Shown: positions 1-5,051 of the stretch, in pieces
How the letters are laid out: the number at the start of each line of letters is the position of its first letter
Position numbering within the stretch: the stretch's first letter is position 1
Assembly (NCBI GenBank): GCA_034435395.1
Contig: DAOTXK010000001.1
Location: 1-5,051 of the forward strand
Source: DAOTXK01 sp034435395
Lineage (GTDB): Bacteria; Chloroflexota; Anaerolineae; Aggregatilineales; Ch27
Length of the DNA stretch: 5,051 nt
Direction: 5' to 3'
Made by a program: the position numbers and the translations under genes
The notes under the pieces: generated by a model
What the model was told of the DNA's origin: nothing
The model's input: the letters and a program-made list of their open reading frames with translations, nothing else
The model's database searches: none

Positions 1-1409
1 TTCTCCAGGTTGTTGCCATTGATGATCCCGCGTCCGGGGTAGATCGCCAGCGCGGCCTCGGCCACGTCCGGCTCGGTGGTGTCGATGATCAGCGGCACGT
101 CGACGGCCATGGCCAGCTTCTTGACCAGGGCCACCATCTGCTCTCGCTCGTCGTCGCGCTCGGTCAGGGCCACGCACACGTCCAGCATGTGCGCGCCGTT
201 CTCGACCTGCTCCTGGGCGATCCGGACGATGCTGTCATAGTCTTCTTCCAGCAGCAGGCGCTTGACCTTGCGACTGCCCTGGCTGTTGACCCGTTCGCCG
301 ATCAGGGTGGGGCCGGGGTCCTGCCGCAGGTCCATGGCCCGCATGTTGCTGGAGATCTGAGGGCGGTGATCGGGGTGGCGGCTGGTCGGCCGGCGGCGGG
401 CAGGGAGCATGGACCCGCTGTCGAGCATGTCCTGATACGAATGGCCGTGCACGGCTGCATACAGCTTGGCGATGTGCTCCGGACGGGTGCCGCAGCAGCC
501 CCCCACCACGTTGACACCCCACCGAGAGAACTCGGCCACCATCTGGCTGAAGGGGTCGGGCTCCATCGGGTAGACGGCCTCGCCCTCCACGTTGATCGGC
601 AGCCCGGCGTTGGGCAGGGCGCTGATCGGCAGCGTGCTGTGCGCCACCAGGTACTGGAGCGGGGCGCGCATGTGCTCCGGGCCGGTGGAGCAGTTCAGGC
701 CGATCACGTCGATGGGCAGGGCCTGGAGCGTGGCCAGGGCGCTGCCGATCTCGGTGCCGAACAGCATCCGGCCCGACGTGTCCAGCGTGACCTGCACCTG
801 GAGCGGGAGGCGGACGCCGTTATCCGTGAAGTAGCGGTTGATGCCCACCACCGCCGCCTTCACTTCTAGGATGTCCTGGCTGGTCTCCACCAGCAGCAGG
901 TCGGCCCCGCCTTCGACCAGCCCTTCCGCCTGTTCATAAAATACATCGGCCAGTTCGTCGAAGGTGATGTCGCTCAGCTCAGGATCGTCCCCGCTGGGCA
1001 GCCTGCCGGAGGGGCCGATGCTCCCGGCCACGAAGCGCGGGATGCCGGTCTCGGCGGCAAAGCGGTCGCAGACGCGGCGGGCGATCCCGGCGGCGGCGCG
1101 GTTGATCGCCCGCACCTGGTCGCTCAGGTCGTAGTCGGCCAGCGTGAGGCGGTTGGCGCGGAAGGTGTTGGTCTCCACCGCTTCCGCGCCGACTTCCAGG
1201 AACGAGGCGTGAATCGCCTCGATCACGTCCGGGCGGGTGATGGAGAGGTAATCGTTGCAGCCGTTGTACCGCTCCCCGCCGAAGTCCTCCGCCGTGAGGT
1301 TGTGGCGTTGGATGCTGGTGCCCATCGCGCCGTCGAAGACGACCACGTGATCAGCGATGGCGTCCAGGTAGCGCCGGTTGGTGTGGGTCAGGTGGTGGCG
1401 GCGTGTCAT
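1..1409 (-). CDS. metH: Cobalamin-dependent methionine synthase, N-terminal part (runs off the left edge)
   Basis: MetH moves a methyl group from methyltetrahydrofolate to homocysteine through bound cobalamin, in the cytoplasm. The 469 codons seen are open with no stop. They cover the homocysteine domain (about residues 15-330) and the first third of the pterin (folate) domain (from about 368). Visible marks are FDGAMGTSIQ (25-34), ETNTFRAN (79-86) and the three zinc/homocysteine ligand cysteines, Cys240 in GLNCSTGP and Cys305-Cys306 in GGCCGTRPEH. The pterin domain opens with IGERVNSQGSRK (370-381) and continues with DVCVALTER (410-418) and PLIIDTTEPDV (439-449). The cobalamin and reactivation domains would lie outside the window, so a shorter two-domain relative cannot be excluded. 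The Arg/His/Pro-rich stretch at 337-350 is the interdomain linker. The ATG is fixed by an AGGAGG five bases upstream. It lies downstream of a SAM-riboswitch-controlled nucleoside phosphorylase gene and is probably co-transcribed with it. Confidence 0.95.
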   Translation of the reverse strand, partial: MTRRHHLTHTNRRYLDAIADHVVVFDGAMGTSIQRHNLTAEDFGGERYNGCNDYLSITRPDVIEAIHASFLEVGAEAVETNTFRANRLTLADYDLSDQVRAINRAAAGIARRVCDRFAAETGIPRFVAGSIGPSGRLPSGDDPELSDITFDELADVFYEQAEGLVEGGADLLLVETSQDILEVKAAVVGINRYFTDNGVRLPLQVQVTLDTSGRMLFGTEIGSALATLQALPIDVIGLNCSTGPEHMRAPLQYLVAHSTLPISALPNAGLPINVEGEAVYPMEPDPFSQMVAEFSRWGVNVVGGCCGTRPEHIAKLYAAVHGHSYQDMLDSGSMLPARRRPTSRHPDHRPQISSNMRAMDLRQDPGPTLIGERVNSQGSRKVKRLLLEEDYDSIVRIAQEQVENGAHMLDVCVALTERDDEREQMVALVKKLAMAVDVPLIIDTTEPDVAEAALAIYPGRGIINGNNLE

Positions 1410-1533
1410 GTAAGCCTCCTGAATGGCATTACGTGGGCATCAACTTGATCTGCTATGTCCTGTTTTTCCAGATAGCTCTCTCTTGGTGCTGATGAATATA
1501 AGCGGCCTCTCATTTTCCATGGTCATCCTCAAT
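1410..1533. other. Intergenic leader before metH, no gene
   Basis: This is the metH-proximal part of the gap between the two minus-strand genes. Apart from the metH ribosome binding site it shows only weak signals. On the minus strand there is a small interrupted hairpin, GCTAT paired with ATAGC (1472-1476 with 1452-1456) enclosing CTG/CAG around an A-rich loop. A TATATT hexamer (1495-1500) lacks a matching -35 at normal spacing. I see no second riboswitch and no terminator, so transcription from the upstream gene could continue into metH. Confidence 0.5.
1415..1420 (-). promoter_or_regulatory. Ribosome binding site of metH
   Basis: A perfect AGGAGG lies five bases before the metH ATG at 1409 and decides that start. 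So strong a site suggests metH is translated from its own initiation signal rather than by coupling to the gene upstream, which lies about 300 bases away. Confidence 0.85.
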
Positions 1534-1538
1534 TCAAT

Positions 1539-1554
1539 CAGGAGTTACGCAGTT
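1539..1554 (+). repeat. Left terminal inverted repeat of the MITE-like element
   Basis: CAGGAGTTACGCAGTT; it differs from the reverse complement of the right end at one base (the fourth). It directly abuts the left TCAAT copy. Confidence 0.72.
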
Positions 1555-1568
1555 GGCCGGAGTCATTC

Positions 1569-1654
1569 ACCACGAAGGGCGCAAAGCACACAAAGAGCGC
1601 GAAGGAAATCTATAAAAACCTTTGTGTTCTTCGTGAACTTTGTGTCTTTGTGGT
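1569..1654. repeat. Long imperfect hairpin made of 9-base nnCACAAAG units
   Basis: The left arm (1569-1605) and right arm (1619-1654) are inverted copies around a 13-base AT-rich loop (1606-1618). Each arm consists of four units: ACCACGAAG, GGCGCAAAG, CACACAAAG and AGCGCGAAG on the left. The right arm, as reverse complement, reads ACCACAAAG, ACACAAAG (one base short), TTCACGAAG and AACACAAAG. By my hand alignment 27 of 37 positions are Watson-Crick pairs. Six of the mismatches become G-U pairs in plus-strand RNA but A-C mismatches in minus-strand RNA. I recall similar arrays, ending in CTTTGTGGT, as dispersed repeats in many bacterial genomes, often mis-called as short proteins rich in FVxFVxFV or TKxTKxTK; I cannot check this here. 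Confidence 0.8.
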
Positions 1655-1677
1655 AAATAATAGAACGGTCAACCTGG

Positions 1678-1693
1678 AACTGCGTAACTGCTG
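1678..1693 (-). repeat. Right terminal inverted repeat of the MITE-like element
   Basis: AACTGCGTAACTGCTG on the plus strand, the inverted partner of 1539-1554 with one mismatch. It is followed directly by the second TCAAT copy. Confidence 0.72.
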
Positions 1694-1716
1694 TCAATAT
1701 TATTGAACTCCAGCTT

Positions 1717-2478
1717 TTATAGCCTGAGGCACGCCTCCACCGCCAGCCAGAACAACTTCTCACGCCCCCCGTGCCGGTCCCAATCCCGCGTATCCCATTC
1801 TTCGCCGCTCACGTCGTCGCCGCCGTAGAGAAGCTGGGCGAAGGTCACGCCCCGAAACTGCGCCACCGCGAAAAACGCTGCCGCTTCCATCTCGACGACG
1901 ATACAGCCCTCCGCGCGCCGCCGGGCGATGCGGGCCGGGGTTTCCCGGTAGACGCCGTCGGTCGTCCAGGTCTTGCCGAGCCGATAATCGATCTGGCGCG
2001 TCTGGAGCGCCGCTTCAATGGCGGCGATGCCTGCCGGACTGGCCGCCACTTCGCGGCCCGGCGGCAGGTAGTGGTAGGACGTTCCTTCGTCGCGCACGGC
2101 GCTGGTGGGCACGATCACCTGCCCGACGGCGATCTGGCGATCCAGCACGCCCGCCCCGCCGCAGGCGATGAACTGGCGGCAGCCGCGCGCGATCAGCCCT
2201 TCCAGGATGGCGGCGGCCAGCGGCGCGCCGATGCCGGGGTGAGTCACGGCCAGCGACCGACCATTCACCTCCAGCGCGTAGATCGGGCTGTGCCCCATCT
2301 CGCTCGCCAGATGATGAACGACTTTCGCCTGGCCATCGCCACAGACGGCCTCGATCACCTCCTGGAAGAAGCACAGCACACAGCGTTCGGGGATGTCGAT
2401 GGGGGCGATCTCACGGCTCGGCTCGATGATGGCTTCCCGTGCGGGATCAAATTCCAGGATGGGGTAAGCGCCTTCCAT
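1717..2478 (-). CDS. Nucleoside phosphorylase of the PNP/uridine phosphorylase family, SAM-riboswitch controlled
   Basis: Proteins of this fold split the N-glycosidic bond of a nucleoside, usually with phosphate, releasing the base and ribose-1-phosphate in the cytoplasm. The 253 residues match the length of E. coli uridine phosphorylase. Visible family marks are HPGIGAPLAAAILE (80-93, the glycine-rich phosphate-site region), CGGAGVLD (106-113), VEMEAAAFFAVA (195-206, the ribose-binding MEMExA-like motif) and GGDDVSGEEW (219-228), where one of Asp221/Asp222 probably takes the place of the catalytic acid. There is no signal peptide. The start has a GGGGAG six bases upstream. It is the first gene behind a SAM-I riboswitch and terminator, with metH next. 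That context favours a substrate from SAM turnover, such as methylthioadenosine or a related nucleoside, over uridine. Sequence alone does not settle substrate, nor phosphorolysis against hydrolysis, so I give no symbol. Confidence 0.9.
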   Translation of the reverse strand: MEGAYPILEFDPAREAIIEPSREIAPIDIPERCVLCFFQEVIEAVCGDGQAKVVHHLASEMGHSPIYALEVNGRSLAVTHPGIGAPLAAAILEGLIARGCRQFIACGGAGVLDRQIAVGQVIVPTSAVRDEGTSYHYLPPGREVAASPAGIAAIEAALQTRQIDYRLGKTWTTDGVYRETPARIARRRAEGCIVVEMEAAAFFAVAQFRGVTFAQLLYGGDDVSGEEWDTRDWDRHGGREKLFWLAVEACLRL

Positions 2479-2484
2479 AACCGT

Positions 2485-2490
2485 CTCCCC
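2485..2490 (-). promoter_or_regulatory. Ribosome binding site of the nucleoside phosphorylase gene
   Basis: GGGGAG lies six bases before the ATG at 2478 and just downstream of the leader terminator. Translation signals are therefore transcribed only if the terminator is read through. Confidence 0.7.
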
Positions 2491-2501
2491 GGTGGGAAAT
2501 C

Positions 2502-2534
2502 AAAAACGCCTCTCCGTTATCTGGTGGAGAAGCG
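2502..2534 (-). terminator. Intrinsic terminator, expression platform of the SAM riboswitch
   Basis: Read on the minus strand, CGCTTCTCC (2534-2526) pairs with GGAGAGGCG (2515-2507) over nine positions, one of them G-U, around the 10-base loop ACCAGATAAC. Five T residues follow (2506-2502). It lies 20 bases after the riboswitch and before the ribosome binding site, the classic place for a SAM-induced attenuator. The 5' half of the stem can instead pair with riboswitch bases, as expected of a switch. Confidence 0.87.
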
Positions 2535-2554
2535 CGCCGCTTTACGTCACTTCG

Positions 2555-2654
2555 CTCATCTCTCCAGACACCGCTGGCCGGACTTGGCACCTTCCCGGCG
2601 CTCCGGGGGTTGCCGCGGGTTCACAGGGCCGATCCCTCCCCCGCTCTCGATGAG
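2555..2654 (-). promoter_or_regulatory. SAM-I (S-box) riboswitch aptamer
   Basis: The 100-base minus-strand leader matches the class I SAM aptamer in order. P1 is CTCATC (2654-2649) with GATGAG (2560-2555), perfectly complementary. Then come GAGAG, the P2 strand with AGGGA and GGCCC (2637-2626), the kink-turn TGTGAA, and GGCAACC (2614-2608). P3 is CCCGG/CCGGG with loop AGCG (2607-2594). The returning P2 strand contains GGTGCCAAGTCC (from 2591 down), and a short P4 of CCAG/CTGG (2577-2564) completes it. In this family, SAM binding stabilises P1 and lets the downstream terminator form, shutting the genes off when SAM is plentiful. The covariance-model match was made by eye, but the conserved bases are too many for chance. 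Confidence 0.96.
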
Positions 2655-2682
2655 TCTTCAATTGTCGGATATTGTGACGGGG

Positions 2683-2711
2683 ATGGTAGCATATCTGGGC
2701 GAGGGCGTCAA
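2683..2711 (-). promoter_or_regulatory. Sigma70-type promoter of the riboswitch operon
   Basis: On the minus strand, TTGACG (2711-2706, five of six to consensus) is followed after exactly 17 bases by TACCAT (2688-2683, four of six). Transcription would start near 2676, giving about 20 bases before the riboswitch P1 at 2654, which is a sensible position. Start mapping has not been done. Confidence 0.65.
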
Positions 2712-2836
2712 GGAGAAACGGGCCGACTCCTGGCGTCGGTTGGAAAGGGACCTGCGAAGCAGCGCTTCTGGTGGCCCGCCTTGCTGGCAGATCGAGGGGA
2801 GTCCGGTTACTGTAGTGCCGGGGTCTAGCGGGGATT
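2712..2836. other. Upstream region of the plus-strand gene, no clear signal
   Basis: This is the rest of the divergent gap beyond the minus-strand promoter. It contains one small perfect hairpin, GAAGC-AGC-GCTTC (2756-2768). A TTGCTG at 2781-2786 resembles a -35 box, but no acceptable -10 stands 16-18 bases after it. I see no ORF, RNA gene or convincing plus-strand promoter. Confidence 0.4.
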
Positions 2837-2842
2837 GAGGGA
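2837..2842 (+). promoter_or_regulatory. Ribosome binding site of the LVIVD-repeat protein gene
   Basis: GAGGGA stands six bases before the ATG at 2849. It supports that start, as does the signal peptide that begins directly there. Confidence 0.65.
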
Positions 2843-2848
2843 AGACGG

Positions 2849-5051
2849 ATGCGGCGACTGTTGGCGGGGGTCGTCACGTTTTGCCTGCTGGCCGGCACGG
2901 TGAGGGCGGCAGCGGCGCAGGGCGGGCTGGATGGTCAGGGTCTGATCGCCGTGGGGGGCCTCGGCGGCGTGACGCGGGCCATGGCGACCCTGGACGATGG
3001 GACCGTCTTGCTGGCGGAGGGTGGGGCGTTGCTCCGCCTGAACGCCGATGGCGAGCCGCTGGATCGGCGGGCGCTCGCGCGCGGCGAGGTGCACGACCTG
3101 GTCGTTCGAAGCGGCACGGTGTACGCCCTGACCGAGGACGGGCTGGTCGCGGCCAGCCTGGAATCGCTGGCGGAACGCGCTTTCCTGCCGGGTGGGGGGC
3201 AGGCGGTGGCGGTGACGGCGCGGGCGGTTTACGTGGCAGCCCAGCAGATGGGATTGCGGGCGGCGGTGTTGGATGCGGATGGCCTGCCAGGCTTATGGGG
3301 GCGTGTGACAACGCCGGGTGCGGCGGTTGACCTGGCGGTCGACTCACGGGAGACGTACCTGTATGCCGCGCTGGGCGAGGTCGGCCTGGGTATTTACGAT
3401 TTGGGCACGCCCGCCAATCCGGTCCTGATTGGCCGAATCGAGGCCATCGGGCCGGTGGAAACGGTGTCGGTCAGCGCCGGGCGGCTCTATGCCGGGGGCG
3501 GGCACCGCCTGCACGTCTTCGATCTGACTCATCCGGCGGTGCCTGCCTGGATGCACACCTACGATCCGCTGCACGATGCCCAGGATGTCGTGCTGCGCCA
3601 CGAGTGGGCCTATGTGGCTGATACGGCTGGCGGAGTCAAACGTTATACCGTCGCTGACCTGGGCGCGCCACGATTGGATCAGGTGGTGTGGTCGGGGACG
3701 GCCTATGGCCTGGCCGATGATGGGCGGTATCTGTACGTCGCCGCCGGGTGGGAGGGGGTGATCGCGCTGGATGCCGAGCGGCGCGATTCCCTGGTCCTGG
3801 CCGGGCGGATCACCCTGCCGGGGGAGGCGACATCGGTCGCGGTGGCGGGGGACGGCGAGCGGCGCTGGGGGCTGGCCGGGATGGGCGCGGATGGCGCTGC
3901 CGTGCTCGACTGGGGGGATATGCGCGGCCCGCGCCTGGCGGCGATGCTGCCCTTCACCGGCGATGTGCAGGCCGTAGCCCTGCGAGGGTTCATCGGCCTG
4001 GCGGCGGTGGAGGGACTTGGCCTGGCGGTCTTCAGCGTGGCCGACCTGGATGCGCCGCGTCTCCTGGCGACGGTCCCGCTGGATGGCGCGCCGGAATCTC
4101 TGGCGGTGGAAGGCTCGCTGGTCTACGTGGCGGCGGGCGAGGGCGGGCTGTACGTCGTGGAAACCATCCGGCCCGCCGAGCCGGTGATCCTGGGGCGGCT
4201 GCTTCCGCCCCGCGCCGACCAGCCGTTTCAGCGGGTTACGCTGGAAGACGGCAAACGTGCGTATGTCTGTGCCGGGGCGGCGGTTGTGATTGCGGACGTG
4301 GATGCCCCAGAAGATCCGCGCCCGCTGGCCTCGATAGCTGCGCCGTGTGCGACGGCGGTCGCCAGGAACTTCATCCTGTATGCGGTAGGCGGCCCGGCGC
4401 TGACGGTCATCAATGTCGCTTCCAGCAACGAGCCGCAGCCGTTGGGCCTGTACCGGGCCGCGGATTCGATTCGGCGGATAACGGTCCAGGGTGATCGGGT
4501 CTGGCTGGCCGGGCAGCATGGTCCCGATGTCCCCGGCCATGGCGCGATGGCGGTCGGGCTGGTGGTAGGAAACGACGGCACGGTCTATGAGACAGCGACG
4601 GTCGGCGACGGCGGCGGGGGTGGGGCGGTGGGGTGGACGCATGATGGCGCGCTGCTGGCTGCCGACTCGGGGGCGCTGTTCCGCCTGGAGGAGGCGGGCG
4701 CGCGCTTGGTCCGGCCCGCCGCGCCTGCCGGGGGGACGCTGGCGATCGGCGCTTCCGGGCACGTGCTGATCGGCGGGGAGGGGTGGGGCCTGCTGGACCT
4801 CTCTCGTCCGGAGTTGCCGCGCCTGATCGGCTGGGAGGCCGCGCCGGGGCCGGTGTACGGACTGGCCGGGTCGGCGGGCACGGTGTACGCTGCTGTGGGC
4901 GATGCCGGTGTCATCGCCACCGGGGATAGGCCGGGGCGCTGGCAACCGGGGGCGGCGGACGGCGCGGCGCGGGATGTCGCGGCGACAGGCGATTTCGTTT
5001 TTGTGGCTGAAGACGGCCCTGGCGAGCGGGGCGCGCTGCGCGTCCTGGATG
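2849..5051 (+). CDS. Secreted LVIVD-repeat beta-propeller protein, N-terminal part (runs off the right edge)
   Basis: The 734 codons seen are open without a stop. The protein starts with a Sec signal peptide: MRRL, a hydrophobic run to about residue 16, then RAAAAQ, with likely cleavage near Ala23. There is no lipobox cysteine, so it should be exported freely rather than as a lipoprotein. The rest is a chain of degenerate blades of roughly 40-50 residues, of the form LYVA..GGL.V.DL..P..P.LLG. The clearest are LGIYDLGTPANPVLIG (180-195), RLHVFDLTHPAVP (220-232), LAVFSVADLDAPRLLA (392-407), LYVVETIRPAEPVILG (434-449), LTVINVASSNEPQPLG (518-533) and LLDLSRPELPRLIG (648-661). Residues 35-165 look like more divergent blades. 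Such propellers usually bind proteins or carry a catalytic domain elsewhere in the chain; no enzymatic motif is visible here, so the function is unknown. Codon use is strongly GC-rich, like its neighbours. It is divergent from the SAM operon, with no evident functional link. Confidence 0.85.
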   Translation, partial: MRRLLAGVVTFCLLAGTVRAAAAQGGLDGQGLIAVGGLGGVTRAMATLDDGTVLLAEGGALLRLNADGEPLDRRALARGEVHDLVVRSGTVYALTEDGLVAASLESLAERAFLPGGGQAVAVTARAVYVAAQQMGLRAAVLDADGLPGLWGRVTTPGAAVDLAVDSRETYLYAALGEVGLGIYDLGTPANPVLIGRIEAIGPVETVSVSAGRLYAGGGHRLHVFDLTHPAVPAWMHTYDPLHDAQDVVLRHEWAYVADTAGGVKRYTVADLGAPRLDQVVWSGTAYGLADDGRYLYVAAGWEGVIALDAERRDSLVLAGRITLPGEATSVAVAGDGERRWGLAGMGADGAAVLDWGDMRGPRLAAMLPFTGDVQAVALRGFIGLAAVEGLGLAVFSVADLDAPRLLATVPLDGAPESLAVEGSLVYVAAGEGGLYVVETIRPAEPVILGRLLPPRADQPFQRVTLEDGKRAYVCAGAAVVIADVDAPEDPRPLASIAAPCATAVARNFILYAVGGPALTVINVASSNEPQPLGLYRAADSIRRITVQGDRVWLAGQHGPDVPGHGAMAVGLVVGNDGTVYETATVGDGGGGGAVGWTHDGALLAADSGALFRLEEAGARLVRPAAPAGGTLAIGASGHVLIGGEGWGLLDLSRPELPRLIGWEAAPGPVYGLAGSAGTVYAAVGDAGVIATGDRPGRWQPGAADGAARDVAATGDFVFVAEDGPGERGALRVLD

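Larger units (their letters stand above)
1539..1693. mobile_element. MITE-like non-autonomous element, 155 bases, with inverted ends and target duplication
   Basis: The ends are 16-base inverted repeats matching at 15 positions: CAGGAGTTACGCAGTT on the left, and CAGCAGTTACGCAGTT as the reverse complement of the right. The element is flanked on both sides, with no gap, by the direct repeat TCAAT (1534-1538 and 1694-1698), as expected of a 5-base target duplication. There is no room for a transposase, so it would have to be moved in trans by an enzyme that recognises these ends. The interior is mostly a long imperfect hairpin. It sits between the nucleoside phosphorylase stop and metH and breaks neither gene. 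Removing it with one TCAAT copy leaves a gap of about 147 bases. I cannot assign an IS family. Chance is unlikely to give matching ends and abutting duplications together, but only other copies in the genome would prove mobility. Confidence 0.72.

Noticed and set aside
189..869. Plus-strand ORF of 226 codons
   Set aside because: It is antisense to metH, whose minus-strand frame has the zinc-ligand cysteines and the pterin motif.
1495..1500. Internal metH promoter with -10 TATATT on the minus strand
   Set aside because: There is no -35-like hexamer at 16-18 bases and no extended -10 TG, so it is too weak to annotate.
1569..1654. CRISPR-like array from the repeated units
   Set aside because: The units are contiguous 9-base repeats in two inverted arms without spacers, so this is a hairpin repeat and not a CRISPR.
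1423..1656. Plus-strand ORF of 77 codons ending in TFVFFVNFVSLW
   Set aside because: It runs through the metH leader and the hairpin repeat. The FVxFV pattern is the translation of the 9-base units, it has no ribosome binding site, and it is antisense to the operon.
1563..1763. Minus-strand ORF of 66 codons with HKDTKFTKNTK
   Set aside because: It overlaps the 3' end of the nucleoside phosphorylase in another frame and continues into the hairpin repeat. The TKxTK pattern comes from the repeat units.
2781..2813. Plus-strand promoter TTGCTG with TACTGT
   Set aside because: The spacing is 21 bases and the -10 matches at only three positions, so it is not credible as a sigma70 promoter.
1771..2838. 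Plus-strand ORF of 355 codons
   Set aside because: It lies antisense to the nucleoside phosphorylase, the terminator and the riboswitch, and its translation resembles no protein family.
2542..2898. Minus-strand ORF of 118 codons over the riboswitch
   Set aside because: It crosses the riboswitch, the promoter and the start of the divergent gene. The structured RNA and the promoter explain this sequence better than a protein.
3344..4945. Minus-strand ORF of 533 codons, the longest open frame of the window
   Set aside because: It is an antisense shadow of the LVIVD gene in GC-rich DNA. Its translation is Arg/Pro/His/Gln-rich low-complexity sequence with no motif, whereas the plus-strand frame has a signal peptide, ribosome binding site and repeated blades.

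Overview
The window is GC-rich chromosomal DNA in which almost every base is accounted for by two divergently oriented transcription units. The methionine synthase has the form of its pterin domain (DVCVALTER, ERVNSQGSRKVKRLL) that I associate with Chloroflexota and Deinococcus-Thermus relatives. Together with a secreted LVIVD-repeat beta-propeller protein and a class I SAM riboswitch, this suggests a Chloroflexota-like (Anaerolineae-type) bacterium. That assignment is inference, since no marker gene is present.

Minus strand, read from about 2711 down to 1: a sigma70-type promoter (TTGACG-17-TACCAT) leads into a SAM-I (S-box) riboswitch at 2555-2654. An intrinsic terminator follows at 2502-2534, and then a nucleoside phosphorylase gene (1717-2478). 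After a 307-base gap comes metH (1-1409), cobalamin-dependent methionine synthase, which runs off the left edge. No terminator is visible after the phosphorylase, so the two genes are probably one SAM-repressed operon. MetH remakes methionine from homocysteine. The phosphorylase, placed first under the same switch, plausibly salvages the nucleoside by-product of SAM use (methylthioadenosine or similar), although its fold family alone does not fix the substrate.

The gap between the two operon genes (1410-1716) contains an apparently intact small non-autonomous mobile element (MITE-like, 1539-1693). It has 16-base terminal inverted repeats and a 5-base target duplication (TCAAT). Its core is a large hairpin built from 9-base units of the form nnCACAAAG. 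It accounts for the two short ORFs here, which look spurious.

Plus strand, from 2849 to the right edge: the first 734 codons of a secreted LVIVD-type beta-propeller protein with a clear signal peptide. The 2479-2848 gap between the divergent genes holds all the control elements of the minus-strand operon and the ribosome binding site of the plus-strand gene. I could not find a convincing plus-strand promoter.
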